64,000 bases of DNA, taken from NCBI GenBank assembly GCA_035079385.1, contig JAVHKY010000047.1, positions 3,162,001 through 3,226,000 of the forward strand, in the 5' to 3' direction. The translations under genes and the position numbers were made by a program. Positions 44,325 through 55,684 of the stretch are shown in pieces. The notes beneath the pieces are model-generated. The model did not search any database, was not told where the DNA came from, and saw only the letters and a list, made by a program, of their open reading frames with translations. The stretch comes from Aspidiotus rigidus (Eukaryota; Arthropoda; Insecta; Hemiptera; Diaspididae). How positions within the stretch are numbered: the stretch's first letter is position 1; every line of letters starts with the position of its first letter.

Positions 44325-45079
44325 TGTCTACAAGAGATGCGACAACGGTTGAGAAAAAGCACAATATACGATCTGCATCATTACGAATTAAAATTACAAA
44401 ACCGTCAATTCTGACAAAAGCTTCATATAACAATAACTGTTTTCCTTTTTTTCTTTTTTAGACCAGCGAGTACGTAGACAAATTCTATTCAATAACGTGC
44501 GATTGTTAGCGAGAAGAAATTGAATGAAGACCGTTTATAAGTTCTGGTATAAGAGAACACGACTTGGTAGAAAGATGACAGCATCTAGGCACACGATGCA
44601 CACGTAATACGAATAGATTGAAGGAAGGTGAATGGAACCTAGCCAAAAGTTTAATAACCGCCGAAGCAATAATGAGAACACAAGAAACAACAGGTTATAA
44701 CTCGATAGCATGGCCGTGACCTCGCTTGTTTCTGTCTGGTAATGTGTTTATTACGATAAAAAAAAAGTAAGAAAGAAGCATCCAGCACGCAGTATTTTTC
44801 ATTTACTCTTCCATGTACATATGTCGTGGTATACCGGTATCTTTATCCATAACCGACGATTTAGTACAACATGCGAGAGAACTAATCGCACGGAAAATAG
44901 TGAGAAACCTTTTGAACGATATAATAAGTGAAACTTTTTGCACACTTTTTTATTCTGGTCTTGCTTCAAGCTCTTAGGCTTAGCTTTTAAAATATTCCAT
45001 GGCCTGGTCTTGTCACCTATAACTTTCCATTGAATATTTTTTCACCTTCCACATCGCCCATCACTCGTGTATATACGGG
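44325..45079. other. Intron sequence, no gene recognised
   Basis: AT-rich sequence with no repeat or domain identified. Confidence 0.4.
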
Positions 45080-46180
45080 AATTTTGCTAATGTTTCTTTT
45101 CTTAATAATTTAGGCCCTAAGAAAATTTCCATTATCTGCAGTACTAGGACGTAGCCTTCTTCCCTTTACACCCCCAAATCTTTATTAATCACCTTATAAC
45201 TTTAATTATAATACCTGCACCTCTCGCTTGCTCCTCCAACCCTAAAAGGGCCATACGAGCATAGAGTATTACAAAAGACTTTGGACAACATCACTGCTTG
45301 GTAATTTGGTCACAGGCTTCCAATTCTCCTCCAACAAAACATTGTCGAATATCTTTTACAAAAATAAGAAAGCACCTTCATCAATACCCCCTGCCTATCT
45401 TCAAATGATTTAATAAAATTTCTTGGACTTTCTCTTGATCAAAAACTAACTTGGATTCCACAAATCAAACCACTAAAAGCCAAATGCTTACTGAATACCT
45501 TGAAATAAGTAAATATCTCACCCACGATTAGGTTGTGACCGAAAATTACTCCTGAATCAGTGCAAGTGTCTGATTCGGTTTTAATTGGACTATGGAGCTT
45601 CTATCAGACACAGTTACTGACTCCCTTTCATCTCTAAAAGCAATCGCCGACCCCCCACTCAACTAAATTGATAAACTCTTATATTACACTGGTATGGACT
45701 CCTAGTCATGTTGACTTCCCAGCCCAAGCAACATTTCATCCTGAAATAACGGTCCCCATTCTTTCACCAGCTATAAAGACCTAAAAGTATATGACTCTTT
45801 CTTAATTTTACAAATTTGTGGTTTCTCTCTTGAGGAGATGTAACTAAGAATAAACTGGAAAAAATTGAATGCAAACCCACTACAAGTCTTTATCCTACAG
45901 ACACTTGAGACGAGAGGACGTCGTCTTAGCTCGTCTGAGAATAGGCCATATTCGTCAAACTCATACACATCTCTGAGCAAACTTTGGCCCTCCATCGTGT
46001 ACACATTGTTTCCAAGATAATTTGACAATAGAATTCTTCTTTTCATATCCAGTTTTTCAACCTACTCGATCCGCCCTCAATACTCATTCTCCTATACACC
46101 TAGCACTATGTGGTAATTGCTGGGGGACTATTCTTTGTGTGACGTTGATCGAGAAAAAGGATTAATAACCAGGCCTACCA
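45080..46180 (+). pseudogene. RNase H-bearing non-LTR retrotransposon, decayed copy 2
   Basis: Scattered frames match the LINE at 9.33-10.93 kb: the RT thumb FLGLSLDQKLTWIPQIKPLK (about 45.42 kb), RNase H pieces DTVTDSLSSLKAIADPPLN (about 45.6 kb) and ITLVWTPSHVDFPAQ (about 45.69 kb). The C-terminal zinc-knuckle region reads VVLARLRIGHIRQTHTHL, then PPSCTHCFQDNLTIEFFFS (about 45.92-46.05 kb). Several stops and frameshifts show it is older than copy 1. The start is approximate. Confidence 0.72.
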
Positions 46181-46285
46181 ATCTCTTATCGACCACTTTG
46201 CTCACTAGATAATGTTGGCGAACTTCTAGGGATAGTGATAGCCAATTGAATCGAGAGCGATCTGAAAGAAAGAGAAATAATCCCA

Positions 46286-47840
46286 AAGAGGCCAGTACGG
46301 TTTTCAAACTAAAGAGGATAGCCGAGATGGCAATATCTACGCGTCAGTTTTGTGCAGCCGTCAGCTTCGACATAAGAAATGCGTTCAACTCGATTCCATG
46401 CGAGATGATATTGAAAGCCCTCGTGGACACAGGAGGGCCTGCATACCCGTTCAGGATGATCAGCAGCTATTTTAGTTGCCGAGAAATCTAAGTAGAGACG
46501 TCTGCTGGTATAATAAAGCACCCAGTCACGTGTGGGGTATCGCACGGGTCGGTACTTGGGCCGCCCTTGTGATGCCTCGCATTGAACGGAATCTTCAAGG
46601 TGAAGCTGCCACCAGGCATTACGGATGAAATTTTGGTAGTCAACAACTGTAGCGGTGGAGAGCAGGGTAATCCAGGCCCTAGAGGCAGTGACGCGTTGGA
46701 TAGAGTAGGACAGACTAGAACTTGAAACAGAAAGGATGGAGGTCCTGTTATTCACGACCCGTCGAAAGTCTAGTCCATCCACCTTTCGCCGGTCTGATTC
46801 TAAGCTGAGCTTCAGAAAAAGACGGGCAGGGTAGATGCTTACCTAAACCACCTGATGACAAATCTAGGAGGGTGGAGGGGAGCAAGAAGAAGGATCATGA
46901 TGAGCACCACGTTGTCGACCTGCCTACAAATATCGTGCCCCAGAATGGGCTGACTCCATGAAAATAGCCTACAGAAGGAAAGAGGTAGAAACGAAGAATT
47001 GCACTGAGGTGTGTTAGAGCCTAACGCACTGTCTCGACGGAGGTTCTTTGCGTATCAGCACTATCACCATCAATAGAGCTCCTTGCTGAGGAGAGAGCGG
47101 GGTTGTTCAAAGCAAAGAAGAGGACAAAGACCGATCAAAAGGCTTTACGGACGAGTCAAGTAGGAAGCCAGGCGCTCCTTGCTTGAGAAATAGAAAACGA
47201 GAATTTCTCAGAATAAACTAGGGAAATGGACGGTCCATGTGTTAATATCCGATCTTGGGGAGTGGTTGAACCGAGGCCATGGTCAGCTGAACTTTCATCT
47301 GAAGCAAATATTAAGCGGCCAGAAGGAAATTTAACCAGGCTACGTGTTCGTTTTGCAATTAAGGGCGGGGTGATGGTCAACAACACACTTTGTTTGAGTG
47401 TGCGGCGTAAGCGGGGTGAACTTAGCCAGTCATTGCAAGAGATTGAGGTACTCCGTGTAGCTTGGTAGCTACCATGCCAAGTCTCGAAGAAGCATGGAAT
47501 TGGGTGTCTACATTTGCAGCCACAGTCATGATGAAGAAGATGAACGCGGAATGAAGTAGGCAAATCCTGAGCCACGCTATAGTCTACTTACACTCTGCAG
47601 AAAGAAAACCAAGCATAGAAACATGAAGACAAAAGAAGAGATTTGAATGGCAATTTAGTTCCAAAGTGCATCGGTTGAGTGTGTTCACATTTGCGTGCTT
47701 GAGGGCACTGTAACTTGGTAGTTCCCACGAAGAGAGAGTTTCGCCGGGGAGATTCTTCCAACAGGATCCAAGCTGTACCCTTCTGAATGTATTTCCAACG
47801 AGCAAGAAGCCCATTGTAAAGCTAACATTTAATAACCACC
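46286..47840 (+). pseudogene. R1-like non-LTR retrotransposon, decayed copy 3
   Basis: It begins GCCAGTACGGTTTTCAAA, exactly where copy 1 begins, and reads KRIAEMAISTRQFCAAVSFD then IRNAFNSIPCEMILKALVD. RT motifs continue with stops (the GVSHGSVLGPPL equivalent near 46.53 kb). The palm is deleted around the ADD box (46.62 kb). The RDLGEWLNRGHGQLNFHL equivalent is at about 47.25 kb, the Cys/His region is degraded, and the 3' UTR resembles copy 1 (GGGCACTG.AACTTGG.AGTT near 47.7 kb). It is non-functional. Confidence 0.78.
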
Positions 47841-49273
47841 GTCAAAATCTTTCTGGGACAAGACTTCATCGTAAAAGACCCCTACAATAAGTTCAATTTC
47901 GCAATATTATTAATTGAAGGCAAAGATCTTTTCTGACCACGAATGCATCAGATGTGGAGCAAAAATTCTCAAAACGTATCACGATTTATAAATGCAACAC
48001 TTCTTACGGGGCTATGAGTCGTAGATTAAAATAGATCTGCAGATACAAACTGGCGCACCGATTTCAGGAAAAAATCCAAGTCCGCTTTCATCAGAGACTC
48101 TTTCTAAATTCTTCATGGTACTTTCATATTCTATTCGTTTTCAGAGGCTGTCTCAAATTGAAAGCGAGAAACTATTTGTGAGAAAAGAATGCAATGTCTT
48201 CCTATATACACCGCAGTCCGCACAAGAATACGTATGTCACCCATTTATTGATCTGAAAACCGTCCAATGAATAATTGGCGAGGTTACAACAAACGCTCGA
48301 AAGAGATAGCGAAGTGCAAAATAATTATAAAAACTGCTCACTTAGCCCTGAGTAAGAAGTTGTTCAACGCAGCCCACAAGAAACTAACTTATTTTACTCG
48401 TGTCGTTGGTACACGGTTGTGTAGAAATCAGTAAAACTAACACGCCGCTTTTGCGCAGAGTGGTAAAATTTCCAACACGGTTCAAAGAAATAATTGTTAT
48501 CCTATAGTATTCTGAATATTTACTCGTGTCGATGTGGACTGACTAAATAACGAGAAGATATCATACACTACGATGTGAGCGAGAAAAAATTGGTATTCGC
48601 TCGGCAATTTTTGTCGATACCTATTAATCGCTGGTGTAGGACTTCATCAGATGGTATGTCGTCTTTGTATAATGAAAGCAAAAACTGCGAAGAAAGGGAC
48701 ACAAAATGTGAAGAAAAAAATGAATAAGCAGAAATAATAACCGGTATCGAATTCTCGGTGGAAATTAAAAACAGGTTATCAGTAAAGAAAGAAAAAGAAA
48801 AGAAAGAGAGAAGAAAGAGAAAAAAAAAGAAAGAAAGGGAGGAGGATGGAAAAAAGTCGACGAATTCTATCTTCTCTATAGTCCACGACTCAGACACTCG
48901 TTGAACTTGAAAGACAGGCTCCTAGTGCAGCGAAGAAAATAAGACCGTTAACTATTATCAGCGAAAATCTATAGTAATTTTTAACAATACAATAATTTTA
49001 GAATATCGGATAATAGTTCTTCTTTTCAACAAGAAAGAAAAGAAAGCAACCGGGCGACTACGATTCGTAGCACTAATGGAACTTCACGTTCGGGGATTTT
49101 AAGAAGTAAGATTTCGTATCAATTTTGCTACCAACACTTGAGGAAATGGTAAATTTTCTCATATGGGGAGGGTGAACGTTATTACCAGGAGAGAGGGAAG
49201 TAGTCCGGTTGGATTAATTTTGGACAGCAAAATTCATCTTAACTTAATGAAAAGGATAATTACTTCAACTTAC
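47841..49273. other. FER intron 1, distal part
   Basis: AT-rich sequence, with a purine-rich GAAAGAAAAAGAAAAG tract at 48.78-48.85 kb that creates a spurious open frame on the other strand. No element is recognised. Confidence 0.45.
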
Positions 49274-49663
49274 GCTCGAAAACTGTTGACAAAATCGATT
49301 GTACTCGTCTTGGTAGTTTTTTTTAGCTTTTCTCTTTTCCAAACACATGGTATTGAGTTTATTCAACGTATCCTTTTCAATGATTTCCGCGTTCGACTTG
49401 AACAGTTTGCCCAGATTTTCGAGCTCCTCCATCAATACCTTCCACGCCTTGAAAATGTTACTCTCCTTCATGTCCTCGAATTTGTCTATCTTTTGGCCCT
49501 GAGAAGCGACCGAGCTGAGGGCTGTCGCGTAATCTTTATCATGTTTCACTTTCAACGATAGACATTTCCTCATCAATTCCAGGAGACGAATCTCGGACTC
49601 TTGGCGATTCAAGAGACTCTCGTGGACTTCTTTACCTTCGAAATTGGCGGTAGAAACACCCAT
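49274..49663 (-). CDS. FER: FER/Fps tyrosine kinase, coding exon 1 (start of F-BAR domain)
   Basis: The ATG at 49,663 lies in a favourable context (CCAGTATGG). The 130-codon exon reads MGVSTANFEGKEVHESLLNR, QESEIRLLELMRKCLSLKVK, HDKDYATALSSVASQ, then FKAWKVLMEELENLGKLFKS and KKNYQDEYNRFCQQFSS, ending at a GTAAGT donor in phase 0. The order (short N-terminus, an 'LLNRQExExRLLE' FCH helix, 'KHDKDYATAL', then a 'KKxYxxEY' helix) is that of the FES/FER F-BAR domain. The full protein would be a cytoplasmic tyrosine kinase with F-BAR, SH2 and kinase domains acting at adherens junctions and the actin cortex. Exons 2-4 follow at 2.57-0.45 kb after a 46.7-kb intron. Confidence 0.93.
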
Positions 49664-50375
49664 ACTGGCTCAACACGATACACGATTACACCACGAAAAA
49701 GTATTTTCATTCATCACTTCATTTTACCCAAGTATTTATAATACGAGAAACAGCGATTTTCGAAATACGCGTGATTTTCATTAGGGTATATTTTTTCTCT
49801 GCGATTTAAGGCAGACTGTTTCGCGGGTTTTATTTCAACGTTATTTTATAATTATTCGAACAATTCTATGCCGTACAATAATTTCACTTAATCATCAAAA
49901 GGTAACACAGAGATATTAGCCTTTTTTTCCACATTACACATGCTAGCAGGTAGCCACAACCTTACTCAACGAGCGACAAATTCAACTGGTGCTCCCGCGC
50001 TCCGGTGAATCCGGCTTCGTTGTAGTGAGTTGTAGCAGGTAAACTAAGTGTGTTAGTGTGTATTGTGCGCTGCTACCAGCTAGCCCGGAACAGGGAAGAG
50101 GGAACTTGCTCATCATTGTTGTACTAGTACAGTGCGGCTTGGTCTTCACAGGGAACGTTTTTACCACCCACAAACCCACGTTCGATTTAGATCTATAAAC
50201 GTTGAATTAAAATTATAATCTCTATAAAGAACCCCATATTCTAAATTCAGAGTAATTTGCGGGAAAAAAAAATGATTGTTTTCTTTTAGTGATCACAGAA
50301 AAATTATTGATGAAAATAAGCCTTTAAAATCTACAATATTTACCGGTATCTATTTTTAGAAGGGAACGAACGAAC
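49664..50375 (-). promoter_or_regulatory. FER: Probable FER 5' UTR and promoter region
   Basis: This is the sequence directly upstream of the FER ATG. There is no strong splice acceptor just before the ATG, so transcription may start here. A TTATAAATA-like motif lies on the minus strand near 49,735-49,741, and a GC-richer block lies at 49.98-50.17 kb. The start site cannot be fixed from sequence alone. Confidence 0.35.
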
Positions 50376-50487
50376 GAACGGATAATAAACGAATCCGTTC
50401 CTTAAGGTTACGGCTATCCATCATAAACGAAAAAACGAATACTCTACAGGGAGAGTATTCGTTTTTTCGTTTAAGAACGGATAATAA
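50376..50487. mobile_element. Small hairpin element between 13-bp direct repeats
   Basis: GAACGGATAATAA occurs at 50,376-50,388 and 50,475-50,487. Between them 50,425-50,445 and 50,452-50,472 are perfect 21-bp inverted arms around a 6-nt loop. It could be a tiny MITE-like insertion with its target duplication. Confidence 0.5.
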
Positions 50488-51673
50488 TTGAATTATTTAT
50501 GACGACAGAAAAGTGTATAATATTAAGTCAAGTTTGTGAAATTGCTAACTTGAAATTGGCAATCCCTTTTGCCGAATGCGTGAAATCCGCAATCTTACTG
50601 TGGATTACGTAAAATCGGTAGACTCTTTTTGCTGATTTTGTGAATTTCGTGTTATCTAGAGGTAGCTTATTTCACAAATTAGGCCGCTAACTTTACGTAC
50701 TTGGCATTAATGTTTTGAAGCTTTATTTACAACTATAAGAAGATGATTACCTACATTTCATTATCCTCAGGTCTGTAAAAAGGAATAAAATAAAGTAAAA
50801 AGAAAAAAACAATCAAATATAGGTAAGCCTTTATTTAACAAATTTTGTATGCTGTCGAAAAGTTGAAAAATAATTTTAGCATAGGTACTCTCGCATTACG
50901 TCGAAGTATTTTTGTTATAGAAATGAAAGCTTGGAGCGGAGTCATGGTATCCAAACAACAATTCAGAGGCATCAAACATTCTTGCGAGCCTAGACCACAG
51001 ACAGTACAACTTGCACCCCACTCCACGCTTTTATTTCCCTACCAGAAATACTTCAACATAATACACTAAAATTATTTATTAATTATTCAACGGCATAGAT
51101 ACAACATTTGTTGAATAAAAGCTCATCTTTGAAATTTTTTTTAACTTTATTTTCTAGTTTCTCAATCATTGATCATCAAAAAATATTTCAATGAAATATA
51201 ATAAAAAAACACTCACGCAGTAGCGTGAGTAGTACTCGAGTTTCTTCTCACAAATTCAAACCTCATTAAATTGAGTCACCACTCCTACTCACTCTTCAGA
51301 ATAAATACCAATCACCTATCAATAGCCAGGTATTTGTAGAATTTTAGATTTTCACAATAAATGTGCTTCAATCCACACACACCACACAACACACAATGGT
51401 GGTTTGGTATGAATGCCAAATTTATATCGTCGAAACTTTATTTATTAAATACTCACAAAACTAACAAGGAACGGCAAAAGATTCTTCAAATTTTCCTGAG
51501 GAAAACTGAATGAATAAGTACATAAAACATTTCCTCTGTTTATTAGGCTTCACCAACTTGTAACCCTTGGCCTATGAAAGAATTTTAGAAAAATAAAGAA
51601 TTGTAGAAGGTTAGACTTTTTTGATTGAATGCTTGTTCTCTGCTGCTGGCTTTGGGGCAGCCATTTTAGAATC
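50488..51673. other. Intergenic sequence, no gene recognised
   Basis: AT-rich sequence. A short hairpin ACTCACGCAGTAGCGTGAGT near 51.21 kb resembles one near 18.37 kb; both follow an A-rich run. Confidence 0.4.
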
Positions 51674-51872
51674 CCATAAGAATACACAGGGAACGTTTTG
51701 ATCATTCACTAGTATTCAAGAACAAGAAATACGTTAGCAATAAAAGCTACATATTTGAATTCCAGAGAACAAGATGTTCCTAATGTATTAGAGATCTCTA
51801 TCTAGAATCTAGAAGTTCTCTGGAATTCACATACGTATGTGATCGTATCGTTCCCTGTGTGTATTCTTATGG
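51674..51872. mobile_element. 199-bp MITE-like inverted repeat
   Basis: The left end CCATAAGAATACACAGGGAA is matched inverted at the right end (one two-base indel). Inner GAATTCCAGAGAAC and GTTCTCTGGAATTC also pair. No ORF is present and no clear target duplication was found. Confidence 0.65.
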
Positions 51873-53537
51873 AAATTGATATCATGATTGGCCCAATAAT
51901 CGTAATATCGATAACAAATATGGGTACTTAGACTCACCATCGCTCACTGTTATCAACACTGTGACGTCACCGGGGAATCGGTCTAATTGGGATACTAGAG
52001 AACCTAGAGAAAGAACAGAACTTACGAAACTGCAATGAATTGGGCAACCATAAATTCTATCCTCTTGGTGACTGGGCACCTCCAGGCATGCCCTGCCTGG
52101 TGACATTGTGGTGGACATCACCAGGAATGGTTGTCTGAACGGTGAGCCTGCCGACTTATTAGGTCTTAGAGGTGGAGGTGCATAATGTCTATGAAGTTTG
52201 GCTCTTCTTCTTGATCATCTCCAATCAGTCTTCATGTGTTTTTGGAGTATCCGTTGTGCAATTGGTAATATTTATGCAGATGAGCATCCATGCGCTCTGC
52301 ACTGTGTGGTGCAAGTTTATTTCATTTTTTTTTGCGCGGGGGGGAGTGTCAAAATCCTCGATTATTTACAACATCGATTATTCGACTTGGCCTAAATAGG
52401 CTAACCCTCTCTTCTCGACCTCCTTTCCACTGAAATTATATGACTTTTTGACACAAATAATTTGTAAGCAATTTATCACTGTTATCATTCCGACGCTACC
52501 AAATATCGACAAGTAGATTTCATTGGTTTATTTATACACCTACTTATTTGGCATCATTATAATTGTCAAGTAGATTTCAAATTCCATTGACAAGTCCAAA
52601 TGGAAGAAATAGTTAGGTATAAGCCTCGAGGAGGCTATTGCTTCGGTAATTACTGATTTTCTGATCTTTTTGTAAGTACTGAATTCTTATTTGATCTACC
52701 ACCTCTCTGAAAGACTTCTAGGAGCTCATTGTTGTGTACCTTCATGTTTGCATACCTTTCGAATACAACTCAGACAACTTTTGTCTTCTAAGAAGATAGC
52801 TTTGGTCAAGTCGAGATTGATCTACCTATTATCTGAAAGCAACCTTCACTAAGCGCCTTCCAACTTTTCTTCAGTAACCATCTTCAGATAACGTTAAAAT
52901 CTTTCCGAATTAAGTAGTATTAATTTTACTCTAACAGATGTAGACTGACGGACTTTTTTTGTTTTTTGTCCGTTAGGAACTTCAAGATGAGAAAGTTCAT
53001 CAGGCAAAAACTACATAAGTAGTTTATACAAGTCCAAAATGTACCTAATTAATGCATTGTACAGATTTCAATTTATAATTACTTAGGTACCATATGTAAA
53101 TTAAATTAAATTATTTTGTTAATTTAAAACTGATTTTCTTTCCTAGAGTCTTTCACGCTGACGTCACATCACTGATGATAATACAAACTATCCATCTTCT
53201 AGTTTTCAATACTTCCATCACAGATGTAAACAATATTTTTTGCACGTAGGTACTTTCCCATAAGAAAAAATAGTGTTCCAGAAATCGTTGAATACTTCGA
53301 AAAGAAATTGTTTCTAAGGAACCAAAACTTAATTTTTTATTACTAAGAAGTTCTTAGATTGCCATCATATAATACTTGTTCCTAAGAAATTTTCCGTTCT
53401 CGTTATATTTGACGAATTTTAGAACCAAATTTGTTCCCATATTAGTGATGGAAATATCGATCTCATTCTTAGATATTTTTCAACGATATTTCTACTGGAT
53501 AGTGCCACATTGAGCAAATATCGATCCAACGTGACGT
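51873..53537. other. Intergenic sequence, no gene recognised
   Basis: AT-rich sequence with no domain, terminal repeats or RNA gene that I can support. Confidence 0.45.
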
Positions 53538-53546
53538 CGACCGTGA
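53538..53546 (+). repeat. 9-bp target-site duplication, left (MULE)
   Basis: CGACCGTGA, repeated at 54,788-54,796, abuts the inverted repeats of the MULE. Nine base pairs is the usual duplication size for Mutator-like elements. Confidence 0.82.
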
Positions 53547-54787
53547 GGGGGGCGGCAGTTTCACCGACCCCACTTTCACCGACGGTAATTTCACCGAATT
53601 TTTTGAATTTTTTTCACCGATAGGTAAGTTCACCGAAGTGAACTTTCACCGAGTGGCGATCCATGTTTCACCGAATAATTTTTCCACCGGAGAAAAAAAA
53701 AATACTGTCGATAAATGTGGAAGGCAAAAATGGAATTCGGGTAATATAATTCTAAAATGCTAGGACACGCTCAACGATGCAGGACATGCTTTTCTTCTGT
53801 ACGACTCAGGCAAGGAAGAAAATCGAATTCTTGTATTCTGCACGTCAGCTGGCTTGGAAATGTTAAGAAGACGTCGAGTATGGTTTGTTGACGGTACTTT
53901 TAAGCACACCCCGCTGTTATTTTATCAAATATATACAATTCACCTCCTGCTGTATGGCAAGGCGATACCAGCTGTATACGCCTTACTTCCTAATAAAACG
54001 AAGAAGACCTACATTCGCTTACTGCGGGCATTGCGTGACGCAGATCCAGCACTGAACCCTGAAATAGTAGTCAGTGATTTCGAAAAAGCTGCTATCAAAG
54101 CTTTCGAGAAGATATTCCCGCACTCCACAAGCCACGGATGCTTCTTCCACTTTTGTCAGGCTGTTTTCCGCCACATTCAGTCTGCGGGGCTCCGGCATAG
54201 GTACGAGCACGATGCCGATTTTGCTTTGCGTATGAGACATCTGTGCGCGCTTGCATTTGTCCCACCGGAAGCAGTAGCGGATGCTTTCGATTCATTGGTT
54301 GCTCGGGATATTATACCGGAAGAAGCGAGTGGAGTCCTGGACTATTTTGAAGATACATGGGTCGGAAGAAGGACGAGGGAAGGTCGGCGAAAGCCAAAGT
54401 ATCCCATTGAATTATGGAACTGTTATGCAAGCGTGCTACATGATTTGCCTCGGACCAACAATGGCGTTGAAGCTTGGCATCGGGGCTTCTTTGTGTACAA
54501 CATTTTAGTTCGATTATAGTGAATAATTTTTTACCTCATCAAAAGTTTTTCTCCTCATGGAAATTTTATACAGAGTACAATTAATTACATATTTGGAAAT
54601 TTTATACAGAGTACAATTAATTACATATTTCGATTTTTTTTTGGAATTTTGTTTTCGGTGAAAAATTATTCGATGAAACATCTCGGTGAAAGTTCACTTC
54701 GGTGAACTTACCTACCGGTGAAAAAAATTCAAAAAATTCGGTGAAATTACCGTAGGTGAAAGTGTTGTCGGTGAAATTACCTAAACC
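53547..54787 (+). mobile_element. Miniature Mutator-like element (MULE), 1.24 kb
   Basis: Terminal inverted repeats of about 140 bp (53,547-53,694 and 54,648-54,787) are built from repeated TTTCACCGA motifs, for example ACGGTAATTTCACCGAATTT near each end. They flank a single transposase fragment and are bounded by CGACCGTGA duplications. At 54,559-54,630 a 36-bp unit (GGAAATTTTATACAGAGTAC...) is duplicated in tandem. The element is far shorter than an autonomous MULE and carries only part of the transposase. Confidence 0.88.
53764..54519 (+). CDS. MULE transposase fragment (catalytic core)
   Basis: The open frame starts right after a TAG and has no obvious ATG before 53,860. It reads AFLLYDSGKEENRILVFCTS then VWFVDGTFKHTPLLFYQIYT (first catalytic Asp). 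IVVSDFEKAAIKAFEKIFPH (second Asp) follows, with HGCFFHFCQAVFRHIQ (the C..H motif of MULE transposases) and LPRTNNGVEAWHRGF (third, Glu). The DDE triad is visible and uninterrupted. The N-terminal DNA-binding region (often FLYWCH zinc finger in insects) is absent, and the C-terminus ends abruptly with FVYNILVRL where the family continues. It is therefore likely inactive unless spliced to missing exons. It enables cut-and-paste DNA transposition in intact relatives. Confidence 0.88.
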   Translation, partial: DTLNDAGHAFLLYDSGKEENRILVFCTSAGLEMLRRRRVWFVDGTFKHTPLLFYQIYTIHLLLYGKAIPAVYALLPNKTKKTYIRLLRALRDADPALNPEIVVSDFEKAAIKAFEKIFPHSTSHGCFFHFCQAVFRHIQSAGLRHRYEHDADFALRMRHLCALAFVPPEAVADAFDSLVARDIIPEEASGVLDYFEDTWVGRRTREGRRKPKYPIELWNCYASVLHDLPRTNNGVEAWHRGFFVYNILVRL

Positions 54788-54796
54788 CGACCGTGA
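54788..54796 (+). repeat. 9-bp target-site duplication, right (MULE)
   Basis: This is the second CGACCGTGA; see 53,538-53,546. Confidence 0.82.
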
Positions 54797-55636
54797 ATGA
54801 CCCTCAAGTCTTCAAATCTCGTACGATCCACGGCAACTAACACGAGATACAAATCACAACATTATTATGTTGTGATGCCAGAGTGTGTAGTAAGTGGTGT
54901 ATGGATATGGGCATTGACTATATATTACTTCTGTATAGTCAATGATATGGGTTATATGGCAGTGCCATAATCATTTATATATTATTCCATATAGTTTGTT
55001 GCATGCAAAAAGCAAGTTTGCTGAGCTACAATTCAAGTCCGAAACATTCTTGTTTAGTTCGTTCAGTCTAATAATAATACATCAAGTAGCCTATTCGATT
55101 TTGGCACCTTTCTTGATTTCTCAGACGTAATTCGTTAACCAACTGTGAACAGACTGAAATTGATAGGTACCTCTTTTTCTCCTTTAAGTAGGTAGGTACT
55201 CAGTTTCACCCAAATTGTTTCAATTTTTGTTAAAATTAACACGCAACAAATTATTCCTGATGAATCGTGAACGCAGAATTTTATTACCTTGTACAAAATA
55301 ATTTAGCCTACCTCCTCGGGCGTTTCTGAAATACCGATTGTTTAATACGACTCAGAATTTAGGCTAAATTTCGTTGATTTATAATCGACTACTCTTCGGT
55401 ATTTTTTTACACTCCGGTATTCTTCAACACTCCATCAGTTCATTCTTCTCCCTCTTTTCTCTTTTGGATGATGATAAAAATTATGAAAAATACTAGAAGA
55501 GAAAGAAAAACACTCTTAACTTTTTATCCTTGCAAACATTGCGAGGTGTCCTGAATCTCTTATCGCGCTCATTTATTGATTAATGGAGCATATCGATAGA
55601 AATGACTGGATATTATATCAGGATAATAAGCCAAGA

Positions 55637-55684
<48 letters not shown>

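Larger units (their letters stand above)
2575..49273 (-). other. FER: FER intron 1 (about 46.7 kb), filled with mobile elements
   Basis: The exon 1 donor (GTAAGT at 49,273-49,268) and the exon 2 acceptor at about 2,575 delimit one intron of about 46.7 kb in phase 0. It contains nearly all the transposons listed here plus a nested unrecognised gene on the same strand. An additional FER exon inside cannot be excluded, but exon 1 joins exon 2 without a gap in the F-BAR domain. Confidence 0.75.

Noticed and set aside
48568..48897. 109-codon minus-strand frame resembling a membrane protein
   Set aside because: The Phe/Ser run is the complement of a GAAAGAAAAAG tract; no other coding sign.
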